Source: Castor canadensis (Eukaryota > Chordata > Mammalia > Rodentia > Castoridae). From it: DNA of 64,000 bases. Below are positions 51,093 through 62,509 of the stretch, one piece after another. The stretch covers positions 157,123,973 to 157,187,972 of the forward strand of contig NC_133389.1 in assembly GCF_047511655.1 (NCBI RefSeq). The letters are read 5' to 3'. Positions within the stretch are counted from its first letter, which is position 1, and the number at the start of each line of letters is the position of its first letter. The position numbers and the translations under genes were made by a program. The notes under the pieces were generated by a model. It saw nothing but the letters and a program-made list of their open reading frames with translations, did no database searches and was not told where the DNA came from.

Positions 51093-51249
51093 TGTAATAC
51101 TGGTTACACAGGAGATACAAGTAGGAGAATTGCAATCCTAGGCTGGTCTGGGAAAAAGTGCAAGAACCCATCTGAAAAATAACTTAAGCAAAAAAAACCC
51201 GTGTGGTTCACCTGGTAGAGCACTTGCCTTGTAAGTGTAAAACCCTGAT
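51089..51249 (+). mobile_element. Composite SINE lacking its 5' head
   Basis: It begins at 'gcctgtaatactggttacac', directly after the duplicated segment, and ends with 'ctggtagagcacttgccttg' and 'gtaaaaccctga'. The usual 'ggctgggcgtggtggctcat' head is missing. Confidence 0.8.
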
Positions 51250-51519
51250 TGGCAGAAGTAGGTCACTGGGGGCCTTCCTCTGAAGGGTATCTTGTCCCTG
51301 GCCTCTTCCTATCTCTCTCTTTCTCTCCTTTTTGGCCACTACAGGTGACCAGCTAATCACCTCATGATTATCTTTGAGGTTAATCAATCATGGACTAGAA
51401 CCTCCAAAACTGTGAGCTGAAACAAATCTCTTCTCTTCATAAGCTGATTTCCTCAGGTATTTTGTTCTAGTGACAGAAAGCTGACTAATATGGGAAGGAC
51501 ACGTAAGTATAATTATAGA

Positions 51520-51894
51520 AATAAAATGAAGATTCAAGAAGCATGAGTGTTAAGTCCATTTTTGATGTTCTAAAACTACTTGAGGTTTGTCTTGCTCACA
51601 GGTCTGGAGGTTTAAGAGCCAGGCACCAGCATCTGTTTGGCTCTGGTGAGGGCCTCATGGTGAAGGCCCCACAACAGCAGGAACATGGGCAGAAGAGACT
51701 GGCAGGTCTGGTGGAAAGGGCACAGGTGTGAACAAGGAGGCAAGAGCAACTCAGGGGACATGCAGGCTTGCTTACAGCAATCTGCCTGCAAGAGCAAGAA
51801 TGTACTCCAGTGAGAAATGATTTAACCCTTCTTAAAGACTGAATCATCTTCCGCTCGGCCCTACCTCATAAAAGTTCCAACCTCAGCAACACCA
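51520..51894 (+). mobile_element. Old LTR-like interspersed repeat
   Basis: 'ggtctggaggtttaagagcc' and 'ggctctggtgagggcctcat', then 'cctcataaaagttccaacct', share layout with the repeat at 44,580-45,020. The family is uncertain. Confidence 0.45.
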
Positions 51895-52078
51895 CAGTGA
51901 GGATGACACTTTCAGCGCAAGAACCCTTGGTGAGCAATCCATACCAGCATGTAAGGAGGAAATTTTTTGACTCTGGGATTCTTAGATTCTTGGTGGCAGT
52001 CAGCAGAAAGAACAGACAAGAGATGTTATGGTCCTTCTCAGAAGGAATCAAAACTGTCTGGGTTAGGTAAGCCCTGCC
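51895..52078 (+). repeat. 184-bp local duplication, copy 2 (probable source)
   Basis: The partner of 50,909-51,092. Its flanks look continuous, while copy 1 interrupts an LTR and a SINE, so this copy is the likely donor. Confidence 0.95.
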
Positions 52079-52676
52079 AGAGGGACATCCCAGATGCTGA
52101 AGACAAGGACAGCTACATAGTGGCTTACCCATCCACATGACCTTGGGTCTGTGCATTTGCAAAATAATATGCAAGGAATATACTGTTGTTTCCAGCAGGA
52201 ACTCAAACCCGTGCTTCTACTTCCCAGTACAAGAGGGTGAGTGATAGGAGCAACAGTAATGAAAATGTAAAAATACTGCCGGGCAGTCCTACCTGGAATA
52301 AGAAGCAGACACATGACTTCTTTTGGGTTTCTTTCAAATTGCCAGCCTTGTATAATGATGGTTCATTTATGAAGCCCTTGATGTATGGAAGGACCATCCA
52401 TCCCAAAGTGGGGCATAATGTGAGTGGAGGCAATCCTGTGAGGTTACCTGAATGACTAGCTGACTCTCTTAGATGGTGAGCAGCAGTGCCAGATATCGAG
52501 CCCAGACTTCTAATCTTGTCCAGTGCTCTTGACCTTTGCACTTTGGACCAACCTAAACAAACCCCAGGCCCACCCACCAACTCCCAGGTGCTCCAAGCCT
52601 TTCTTCTATCAGCCTGGAGGCCAATTCTGAGAACTGAACCTGCTGTAGCTGGGAAGAACTCCTTTGGAGGCTCTCG

Positions 52677-53125
52677 ACCTTGGCTGCATGTTGTTGCAAT
52701 TATCTGGGGAGTTTCACAAAAAGGTTCATGCCAGGTTCCCACCCCTAAAGATTTTGATTTAATTGGTCTTCAGTGCAACTTCAGCATAAGGATTTGAGTC
52801 TGATTTTTTACGGCAGTATAGAATACATGTAGAAACGTGCACGTGCCCTAAGTATGCATCCTGATGGAGTTTTCCAAACCAAAGGTTCTTGTGTACCCAC
52901 CACCCAGCTGCAGAATCAAAGTTCACTAGAATCCCAGAAGCACAAATCACACTTTCTTCCTTCAACTTGTGCACACACATGTGGAAGGACACACACACAC
53001 ACACACACACACACATGCACACACACACACTACCCAGACTTCTAATAGCAGGGAAAATGCAGGCATAAGGATTTTTTTTTAAACTTCTAATTCTACTGTG
53101 CAACCAGGACTGAGAACCATTGTCT
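52677..53125 (+). mobile_element. MER5-like hAT element split by an insertion
   Basis: 'gcaattatctggggagtttc' and 'ttgatttaattggtcttcag' before, and 'aggactgagaaccattg' after, an insert. The insert (about 52,800-53,065) has an antisense L1 3' UTR-like block ('gtgtacccaccacccagctg') and a CA repeat. Confidence 0.6.
52990..53030. repeat. (AC)n microsatellite
   Basis: AC run with one TGC interruption. Confidence 0.95.
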
Positions 53126-53399
53126 TACTGGTTGAGAGTATGGCAGAAGGATGAACTAAGCCAAATGCCCAGACACAAGTAAACCAAAATTGAGTAAGAA
53201 AAAACCAAACTACACATATGCCTCAACCCAGGCCAATGCCGCCTCTGTTGTATGTAGAAGTCTGACTTCACCCCAGCAAGTCAACGGGATGGAAAAGTTT
53301 GTTGTTTTAATCAAGAGCCTTCATTTATAAACTTTTCCTTTCTCAGCATTCACTTCTTAGTGAAAGAAAACCTGCCATCAAGAAGGGTGCCAAAATGAC

Positions 53400-53600
53400 G
53401 TGGCAAGTGATAATAAAACGTTGCTGGAGTGCTTTTAATGTACCAAGCCTCTCACTAAATCCTTCCTGCATTACCTCATTCAATCCTCACGACACCCAGT
53501 AATAACAGGTTCCCTTATTTTTCCCGTTTTACAGATGAGAAAACCTAGGCATAAAGAGATTAAGTAACTTGCCCAAGGGCACAGAGTGAGTAACTGGCAA
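53400..53600 (+). mobile_element. MIR SINE
   Basis: 'cattacctcattcaatcctc', 'cccgttttacagatgagaaa' and 'attaagtaacttgcccaagg': a clear MIR core in sense orientation. Confidence 0.9.
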
Positions 53601-54377
53601 CACTTAACTTGCAGGGAAGCTCCTTGCTATAATACCACTGCGGTTTTATTTTAAATGTCAGTGCCAACTTCCCTCTGCTATTGAATACTTGGATAGAGGT
53701 GGATGCCACGCTGATTTCATTCTTGAAGCATACAGGGTAATGAGCTGGCATCCTAAGTCCCCAAAAAATCATGGAGTTTTACCTCCTTACTTTATAGGTG
53801 AAGAAATGGGTCAGAAGAGATTATGGGAAGAACTAAACCAAATGAGGGAATTAGAGAAAGTCCAAGCACTGGTGGAGAAAAGCCGGGTACAGCCATTGTG
53901 GGGCACCTATGATCTATTCCTTCTCACCCTCAGATACAGGCGTGGAGCCATGGCTAGCATTCTTATGTGGCCAGCATTATTACCTAACACTCACGGCCTA
54001 CTCACATGTGAATATTATTATTTATATCACTATAAAAGTCATTGTATCGTGAGCTCACAATCTGAACCAGATACAAAGCTCACAGTCACTAAGGTATCCC
54101 AGTTGGAAACTGGGTTCTCTCGGGTTTCCCTGAGTTTGTTTGGATTTCATGTCACATGCAATCAGCCTTCCAGCATATTTATTCTGACAACAGAAGTGGC
54201 AGGGTGTATGAAAGAAATCACTTTGAGTTTTCATTGAAAACTTGGTGTTCCATGTGTAAGTCTTCTGTCTCAAGCCCTTCCAGAAAGCAAAACCAAGCTC
54301 AGAAAATTTAAAGCTATGGCTTTCCCATTTCTCCTCTACGATATTTTGCATTTGACTTTTACAATTTTTATTTATTT

Positions 54378-54471
54378 TATTTTTTCTCACTTCGAGGTGC
54401 TGGGAATCAATCCTGGGGCCTCACGCACATGCTGGGCAAGTGCTCTACCACTGAGCTACCTTCTCAGCCCC
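54378..54471 (-). mobile_element. ID-like SINE
   Basis: 'ggtgctgggaatcaatcctg' and 'gctctaccactgagctacct': the antisense ID-type element. Confidence 0.85.
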
Positions 54472-56149
54472 CTCTGAGATATTTTAGAGGTTCTTACCAC
54501 TGTGAAAAACAGGGTTAGATCTCTAGCCTCCCTGGCTAGCTCTCGTCTACTCTTCAGCTATGTGTGTCCCTCACCAAGCTTTGTTCTGTCTTCCCTAGGC
54601 TTTTTGGTTTTAAACTCCCTCGGAGCAGAGTATCTGGTCTGTTGTGCTCTAATTTTTTTTTTCAGAGTAATTTTCCCAGTATAAATTACACCCTCAATTA
54701 CTTTTCTCTCGCTAGAGCAGTGAATCACATTCTAAGAAGCTGTTAGGGTGGGGGCGGCTGGTTAGGAAGCCAGAGGCAGGAGGTGCGAGCCAGTGCTGGC
54801 TTGTCAACCTCCTTCTCTATTTACCCTCGGAGGCAGGCCAAAGTGCAGCCTTTGTGCTGAAGTCACCAGCAAGGGAAGTGTCTTCTGTGTCTGTTCATGC
54901 TGTACTCCTGGGTTCGGGGCCCTAAGTGAAGGGGACACCATGTTTTAGAGAAGAAAAATCTTAGTTGAATGTGGAGGGCTTGCTGTCTGAAGGCTTGTGT
55001 TTGCATCAGTACCCCCTTCTTCTTCCCTCCCCGTACCAGTGCCCCTGCCACGTGGCTCTGCAGTTCTTCCATCAAGAGATGAGTATATTCCTGATCCATT
55101 GACTCCGACTGTGACGACTTCTTCAACCAATAGGATGTTAGCAGATGTGATAGGAGCAGAAGCTTGTGTGATTAGACTTGCTCTTTTATGTCTGCAGTTT
55201 CCATAAGAGTATGCCTGGGTGAATCCGCTGGTCCTGAAGATAGGGGCGATGAGAGATGTGTGGAGCAGAATCTGTCCCAGTCTGGCCCAGCCTAGAACAG
55301 AGCTGACCCAGAAATGCATAAGCAAACCCAGCTAAAATCAGCAGATCAGACTGGCCAGCCTTCATGTGGACAGCAAATGCAGGAGCTGTAGGAGGAAGTG
55401 ATAGAGGTTTTAAACCTCTGACTTTTGAGGCTGTTAACTGCCCAGCAATGGTGATGAAGTCATGTCTTCTGAGACTGTTGTGATGATTGTATGAGAAACT
55501 AGAAACAAAATCATTTTGCAAAGGTACTGTTGCAGGGACTCAGAGAATGGACTCAATAGGCTCTGGATTGGGACCCTGAAGACCTGAGTCCAAATCCAAC
55601 CCTTTTAACTTTTCTGGATAGTCCCATAAAACTACAGAGCTGACTGGAAGACACACCACATGGAGTCTGGAGAAGATGTCAGGAAATTACTCTGGGTCCA
55701 AGAATTCACTGTAGAGTTGAGAAAGGGACAGGGAAGGTGGAAGGCAGCTCACAGGGCATTTTATTTGGGTATCAAAATATTAAAATATTATTATTAAATA
55801 TTATATAATGTCATAACCAAATAAATGGACAGATCCATTGAATTATGAATTGGGTGATTTTTGAAGACTGTTTGATTAAAGATAAGAGGGAGACTTGGAG
55901 ACCAATTATAAAATAAAGTTTCCATTTTCCCAGAGATCAAAGATGCTGTCTTGAAAGTGTGGAATCCAGGAATGAGCACAGGAGGAGAACGAGCTCAAAC
56001 ATTGTTTATAGAAAGCACTCTCTTGACATCTCTTCAGTTGGAATAAAGCAATAGTGGGAAGGATTAGGAAGTGCTTAGCCAGGTAGAGAGGTGAGCAGTG
56101 ACTAGGAGTTAGATACCTGTCTGAGCTACCTCTTTAGTTACCTTTAACT

Positions 56150-56470
56150 TTTCTCTTGGTCATTTATTACATGACCTTGGACAAGTTACCTTCATTATAG
56201 ACAAGTGGATGAATTACAATTCATTCACTCATGTTTTGATTGCATGCTGCATTCTAGCAACTGTGTTGGATGCTGGGGATGAAACGGTGAACAAGATGTT
56301 CTTGAGATGGCTATCAACTCCAACTCAGGCTAGATGGATTTTCCATATATTGTCATTCATGTCAACATATATATAGCATTTGATTCCTTTTCAAAGGGGA
56401 AAATTATAGCTCAGAGAGATTAAGTGGCATGTCCAAAGTCACATACTTTATAAGAGAGAAAAAATTAAGC
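56150..56470. mobile_element. MIR/L2 mosaic
   Basis: 'catgaccttggacaagttac' is a reverse-strand MIR scrap. 'tgtgttggatgctggggatg' with 'aaacggtgaacaagatg' is L2-like. 'gctcagagagattaagtggc' is again MIR/L2-like. Borders are uncertain. Confidence 0.5.
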
Positions 56471-56737
56471 TGGACACTAAATTCTGTTTTGTCTATACTG
56501 AACTATTCCAGTTCCTCTTGTGAGTTGCTTGATTTTATTATCAATGTCATTTTCACACATTGTTTTAGGAGTACATCCCTGTGTGCAAAGTAGAGTTAGG
56601 TGCTTGAATCTGGGTTTTTGTTCTATGGTGATCTTTATGTGATCTATAAATGAAAGGATCAAGTTCTCAGTTTCTAAGGCTGTAGATGCAGGGTTTTGTG
56701 AGATTTTTCTTTTCTTCTTCTTCCTCTTTTGTTTTGG

Positions 56738-56889
56738 TTTTTTTTTTTTTTTTTTGAAGTAGGGTCTTCCTATGTAGCCTAGGTTGGCCTGGAACTTGCT
56801 ATGTAAGTGGGCTGGCCCTGAACTCATGATCCTCCTGCCTCAGCCTCCTGAGTACTGGGATTATAGGAGTAAGCCACTACACTAAGTTG
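56738..56889 (-). mobile_element. B1-like SINE, antisense
   Basis: T-run, 'gtagggtcttcctatgtagc', 'ctcctgagtactgggattat'. It has a short internal repeat around 'cctggaacttgctatg' and no tRNA-like part. Confidence 0.88.
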
Positions 56890-56897
56890 GATGTAGC

Positions 56898-56988
56898 TTG
56901 TGTGTGTGTGTGTGTTACGGGGGTGTGAATTCAGGGCCTCACACTGGCTAGGCAGGTGAGCTACAACTTGAGCCACTGCACCAGCCCT
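56898..56988 (-). mobile_element. SINE tail fragment with GT run
   Basis: (TG)8 stands where a T-run is usual. Then 'gtgtgaattcagggcctcac' and 'acaacttgagccactgcacc'. Confidence 0.85.
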
Positions 56989-57648
56989 GGATGTAACTTT
57001 TTTATTGAATAGATACAAAGCCTAAATATACAAAAATAAGGGACTAGTTTAATCAAGTATGTTTCTTCTGCTCAAACAAGGGTATATTGAAAACATGAAA
57101 CATAATTATTTTCTTCTCATGCTTTAAAAATCAGTGTAAACTGTTTTACCTCCTCCAGGACAATTTGAAAATGTATTTTGAACGTATGAATGGACATGTC
57201 TTTTGTTCTAACAGTTTTATGCTAACAGAACTCATAGTAAAGAAATTCACAAGATTATTGAGTAGCTGTTTTTTCCTAGTAAAAGATTGGTGATAACTTA
57301 AATGGTCACCATAGGAAACAGTCAAATAAATTCTGGTACATTCTGGACAAGGAAGAGAGAGGGAGGCAGGTTTTATGTACTTATGGAACACTTCCAAACT
57401 GTCCTGCCAACAGGTAAGTGTTGGTGGAAGAGTCTAGATGAGCAATCTAGGAGTCTAGAAAGAAAAGGTCACCATAGTTTGGCTTACTGGATCAGAGGTA
57501 GTGAGTTTCTTCTTTGTCAACCTGCACCCACCCTTACTGACTATGTACCATGTGGAAGGTGCTCAGGCATGTTTTATAAAAGATATCAAATGCTATGAGA
57601 GCAAGCCCCTCACATATCTAGTATATTCTAGGGGTGGTGTACATGATC

Positions 57649-57860
57649 TTTTTTTTTTCCTTTGGTAGGACTGGAGTTTGAACTCAGGGCTTCACACTGA
57701 CAAAGCAGGCACTCTACGGCTTGAACCATACCGCCAGTACATTTTGCTGTGGTTATTTTAGAGATGAGATCTTGTGAGATTTGCCAAGGCTGAACTCAAA
57801 TTTTGATCCTCCCAATCTCAGCCTTCCCAGTAGCTAGGACTATAGACCACTGGCGATGGG
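57649..57860 (-). mobile_element. Composite SINE, antisense
   Basis: T-run, 'ggactggagtttgaactcag', 'actctacggcttgaaccata', then the B1-like half with 'ttcccagtagctaggactat'. Confidence 0.88.
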
Positions 57861-58620
57861 CTCTGTGATCTTTAAATATAGGAAATAATTAACAATTGAA
57901 ATCATCACATACTCAGAGAGAGAGAGAGTATAGAATCAACCTTGTATTGGGATAAGGGAAAGGTTTGGGCTTGAGAGGGTCAGAGGTCATCATGAGAATT
58001 TCATTCGTGTTAGGAAAGAATTAGACAGAACAAGACGATGACGGTGAGAGCCAGGTCTAGAATAAGCAAGACAGGCTAGGGGTTACTGGGACCACTTTGG
58101 CTGGAGACGCAAAGACGGGCTTAGAGAGTGACTCAGTGATAAGATGAGAACGGGAGATGGGCAGCAGCAGAGGACCTTGGATGCCGAGATAGACATCTGG
58201 AATTTTGTTCAGGTGTTTGACCAGAGGCAATGTGCACCCGCAGCTTACTCAGGAGGATAGTCCAGCTGTCCTAGGCCAAGTGGCTCATCTGCAGCTTAAG
58301 AGGCCCCTGAAGACCATGACAGGAATCCAGGGATGAAGTGCAGAGACCCAAGCTAGGTCACTCCTGAAAAAAGTAGAAAAAGAGAGGCAGACACTAAGCT
58401 ATTATTTCTTAGCCTTCCCTGCCTGGACACGACTTTGAGATTCCACAACACGCGCTTACCTCCTCCTGGCAAGTTATAATTACTGTGACAATCATTACCT
58501 AGGATTTTACAGTTGTATATTGCTGTTGATTGTGCAAGAACATGGAAGTAAAAGACAATTATGGTCACTTACACCCTTACTCTTTGTCCCCAGACTGTCA
58601 CAGACTGAGAACTGATGAGC

Positions 58621-58690
58621 TGGGCTGGAAGTGTACCTCAGTGGTAGCATAGGTGAGATCCTGACTTTAATACCCAGCAGCCTCACCAAA
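58621..58690 (+). mobile_element. ID-like SINE fragment
   Basis: 'tgggctggaagtgtacctca' and 'gtggtagcataggtgagatc' with 'tacccagcagcc': a degraded sense ID. Confidence 0.65.
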
Positions 58691-59039
58691 AGAAAGAGTA
58701 GGAAGAAAGAAAGCTGATGGGTACCAAATCTTCTGAGCTGATTCAGAGCAGCACTCAGTCTGCTGCTGTGCTCAAGAGAAATGATGAGCATAAACCCACT
58801 TCCTGAAAGCAAAGGCTACTGGGTGGGAGTAGTTCTCAAGTTATTTTCCTAGTATTCACTCAGAATTTTCATTGATGTTTTCACTGAAAGAGTTACTAAA
58901 GTAAAAAGTAAAATATGATATGAATGAAAAAAGGAGAGTCCTTTGAGAGAGAGCCAGTGTGTGGGGAGAAGATGCTTATGGGGCAAGTATGATAGAAGTA
59001 TTATGAATTTGTATGAAGATAGCATAATGAAACCCACAA

Positions 59040-59230
59040 AAACTCTTTAAAAAGGAGCAGAGAGGAGGGGGAGGGCCTAAGAAAGAGTAATATAGATGGG
59101 GTGAATTTGATCAAAGTACATTACATGCATGTATATAAATATAATAATGAAACCTCTTTGTGTGATTAATTTATGCTAATAAAAATTTAAAAAATGAAAA
59201 CCTCACATACAAAAAAGAAAAATGTTACTT
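59040..59230 (+). mobile_element. Possible L1 3' terminus
   Basis: A purine-rich block (gagcagagaggagggggagg), then 'gatcaaagtacattacatgc', 'aaataataatgaaacctctt' and 'tttatgctaataaaaattta', passing into A-rich sequence. It looks like a retroposon 3' end. The family is not certain. Confidence 0.45.
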
Positions 59231-59553
59231 AAGTTTTAAAAAAATGAATAAAGCAAATATATACTTTAAAAACTATATAGCTTTTTTTTAAAAAAAAACT
59301 AGATTTTGATTGCTGTCATGTACAAAGGGCCATGTTGCATTGCTATAGGCACAGAGCAAGTTTCCTGACAGTATCATGTGCACAGCTTCTGCAAAAACCA
59401 TGGCTTAGGTTTGAACTGTGAAACATGGGAGGCTATCCTCCAGGGCTGAGACAGGAGCGTGGAAAAGAGGGAGCGAGAAGGGAAAGTGGATTTTTGCTTC
59501 TGGAATATTTCAGTACTTCACATTCAGGTTATGCTCAAAATGTAAAGATTTTC

Positions 59554-59753
59554 AGCCAGGTGCTGGTGGCTCACACCTAATCCTAGCTAGGACGATCAAG
59601 GTCCGAAGCCAACCTAGGCAAACAGTTTAAGAGATCCTATCTCGAAAATACCGAACACAAACCTGGGCTGGCAGGGTGGTTCAAGCGGTAAAGTACCTGA
59701 ATAGCAAGTGTGAGGCCTGAGTTCAAACCCCAGTACTGGCAAAAAAAAAAAAA
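59554..59753 (+). mobile_element. Composite SINE
   Basis: 'gccaggtgctggtggctcac' head, tail 'tgtgaggcctgagttcaaac' and 'cccagtactggc' with 13 A, followed by a purine run. Confidence 0.9.
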
Positions 59754-61701
59754 GGGGGAAGGGAGAGAGGAAGGGAGGGAAGAGAAGAATCTTAAAAGCA
59801 GTACATCCCAGAGAAAGAAGGTTTCCACATTGCTGTCCTTGGGCTTGAAATGGAAGGAAATGCAGTTCAGGGAAATACAGCAGGGAGGGCACTGTTCTCA
59901 GTGCCTCATGATCCAGTGCCAGAGTAAAGTGAAGGCAAAGAGAGTTTGGAGGAAAATAAAAGCTGGACTTGAGGAAGGGGTTTGGAATAGGGACTGTGAC
60001 TGACAGGAACTCACTCCAGCCCAGGCTCTCTACAAAATCAGCTCTTTGTCTCTGTGTAAATCAATCATTTGGCCTCCCACTTTCCTCCTCTGTAAAAGAG
60101 GAGCAGCGATGATGCTAAAGAGATGGAAGGAGGGAGAGGACATTTTCCAGTAGATGCACTGAGAATGAGGTCAGGCATTGGGGGTTGACAGACTTCTTAC
60201 TCTAGCCTTGAGTTGAGGACACATGGCCAACCATCTCCATTACTCAGCATGAGTGAGGAAAAGATGAGGTGTATCATGGCTTTACGGATGTGACTAGGAA
60301 AGAACAAATAAGTAACTGGTATAGATCCAGAAAGTTCTCTCTGCTTAATTTCTAGCTCATAGTTTGCTAAAATGTATTATTTCCTGTGCTTTGCACCTAT
60401 TCCCTCCTCCATAATCCAGAGGACAGGAAATCCAAGCCCAGATTTCACACATTGATAAAATCTAAGTGTTCAGGTGGAATGAACTAGAGTGCAGGTGGAA
60501 GCCATGTGCCGTGTGAAAGGTCAAGGAAGGGGTGGGGGTGCCCCTGAGCACTTGCAGAGGGTAGGCTCGGGGATAGGCCTTCAGCCCTGGAGCTCAGGCC
60601 AGAGCAGCGCAGCAGAGGCTGCGTGAGGAGCCTTGGCAAGGCACTGGCCACCATCTTTGTTGGTCCATAGCTCCTCCTGCCCTGTGACGAGCTAGCAGTG
60701 GGGAAGCTGGGCTTTCACTTTGGGTCTCCTCAAGTACCCTGTGCATAGTAAGGATCTTTTGAACACTGAATGAAGGAAGGAACTGTCCTTCCTATGACTT
60801 CATGTTGGAGAGAAAAGAGGCTGAGGCCACATTTTTAGGGCAGTACAGGAGGCTGAACTGCTCAAATGACCTAACGTTGGAATCACTACTTCCAGAGTGT
60901 TAGATTTTCCTGCCTCCAGTTCAGAGCCTCACAACTCTAGGTTGCTCTCATAGGCCCTTTCCCTTTGTTATAGACAGAAATCCTTTCTCTGTGTCCCCAT
61001 CTCTGGCAAGACTTTAAGCATTGTCAAGGAAGCAGATCCATGGCTCAAAGTAGAATTTCAGACTGGGGAAGAAAAGGCAGAAATGTGAACATTATGATTT
61101 TATATATGTATCCCCCACTGGCCAGAGTCTGTGACTCTGGTTACAATAATTTTGCCTGGATCCATTAGCTCTTATTTTATCAAAATGACTTATTATTGTT
61201 TTCTTTCTTTGCTCACAAAAGCATGATCTTGGGGGATGGAGATGGGTTGGCAGCTGTTAGAAGTATAGGAGCAGGAGGGAGGTGGATACTCTGGATGTGA
61301 CTATAAGGTGAAGGCCTGAAGTAGATGTTCCTGCTGCTTTATAAATGTTGCAGAATGCCCTCAGATTGTCACACCAAAGGAACAACAAAGCCACTTACTT
61401 AAACTTTATTTCAAGAGATAAAAATAAACATAACCTATAAAGAAAACTTGGATTCTAGTCCTGGCCCACAGCTAACCAAGGTAGGTTAGAGAAATCACCC
61501 CATATCCGAGCACTTCAGGGAGCTTCCACTCAACAGCACCTGTAAAGCAGTATGACAATAAAGACTAGGAAGTATTGTGTCATTAGATGTTACAATAAGA
61601 AATAGGCTTAGGATGTAGAGAAAAGCATTTCCAGGACCTCTGCAATCAACTACTTTCTGTCTCTTCCACTGTCCTTGTTTCCAGACCCCTAGCCCAATGG
61701 A

Positions 61702-61706
<5 letters not shown>

Positions 61707-61740
<34 letters not shown>
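61707..61740. repeat. (CA)n microsatellite
   Basis: About 17 CA units, followed by an imperfect CA-rich extension. Confidence 0.97.
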
Positions 61741-61744
<4 letters not shown>

Positions 61745-61896
61745 ACATAATGCATACACATGCACATGTACAGTGATTTCCTCCCAGGCCCCCGGTGTTT
61801 CCAACATCTGGCAAAGATGAAAACACTCTGAAAACACTCTGATGTAAATTAACAATTGAAAAGACACACTGGTAGCACCGTGCAATGGCATAGTAT

Positions 61897-62266
61897 AACT
61901 ATGGTTTGAGTATGAAATGTCCCTTGGGGGCTCATGTTTGGAATAGCTCGTCTCCAGCTGAGGGAAGTTCTGGAAACTTTAGGAGGTAGGAACTAGCTGA
62001 AGAAAGTAGGTCACTGTGGGAGACTTCTTGGGGGTATCTTGTCTCTGGTGCCCTCCTACCTCTCTCTCTGCTTCCTGTCCACCGCGAGATGAACACCTTC
62101 TTCTTCTAGCTGCCATGATGTTCTGCTTTACCATGGGCCAGAATCAACAGAAGCCAAGGACTATAGACTGAAATCTCTGAAACTGTAAGCTAAAATAAAT
62201 AGTTCCCCCCTTAAGTTGTTTGGGTCAGACATTTTGGTCCCAGCTACACAAAAGTAGCTAATGCAA
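61897..62266 (+). mobile_element. MaLR-like solo LTR
   Basis: 'tatggtttgagtatgaaatg' start, 'gaagaaagtaggtcactgtg', 'tgaaactgtaagctaaaata' near a poly(A)-signal-like AATAAA, and an end at 'aaaagtagctaatgca'. The layout is shared with the copy at 50,752-51,494. No internal viral genes are seen. Confidence 0.65.
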
Positions 62267-62509
62267 TTACTGATGAAAAGGAACAAACTACTGATATATG
62301 TGACAACAACATGAACTTCCAGACATTATAATGCATGAAAGCACATACTCTGTGGTCTGCTTGTATAAGTTCTATAACAGGCAAAACTAGAAATCACATA
62401 GGTGATTTCTTCCAGCAGGGGCTGGAAGGACAGAGTGACAAAAGAAAAAGAGGAAGAGGAAGGGACTATTTGGGAAGGGGAGGAGGGAAGTTTTTGGAGT
62501 TCTCTATCT

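Larger units (their letters stand above)
50752..51494 (+). mobile_element. MaLR-like LTR, interrupted
   Basis: An LTR-like body occurs in two parts: 50,752-50,908 ('aaaggctcatgtgttaaagg') and 51,250-51,494 ('gcagaagtaggtcactgggg', 'ctccaaaactgtgagctgaa', 'gacagaaagctgactaat'). The same boxes occur in the copy near 61,900. A 184-bp duplicate and a headless SINE separate the parts. No protein-coding retroviral sequence is seen. Confidence 0.6.
38626..62500. other. Intergenic region upstream of FZD5
   Basis: No convincing exon, processed pseudogene or RNA gene found. Repeats are listed separately. Stretches where I recognise nothing: 38,630-39,520; 40,920-41,510; 43,110-43,380; 43,580-44,570; 45,050-45,760; 45,880-46,290; 46,500-47,290; 47,560-48,390; 49,910-50,750; 52,080-52,670; 53,130-53,400; 53,600-54,370; 54,480-56,150; 57,000-57,640; 57,870-58,610; 59,760-61,700. 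Confidence 0.7.

Noticed and set aside
52203-52742. A 179-codon minus-strand open frame
   Set aside because: No recognisable domain, and its start lies within a MER5-like repeat. It is likely chance.
53689-54237. A 182-codon + strand open frame
   Set aside because: The translation has no recognisable motif, the region follows a MIR, and no splice or promoter context supports a gene.
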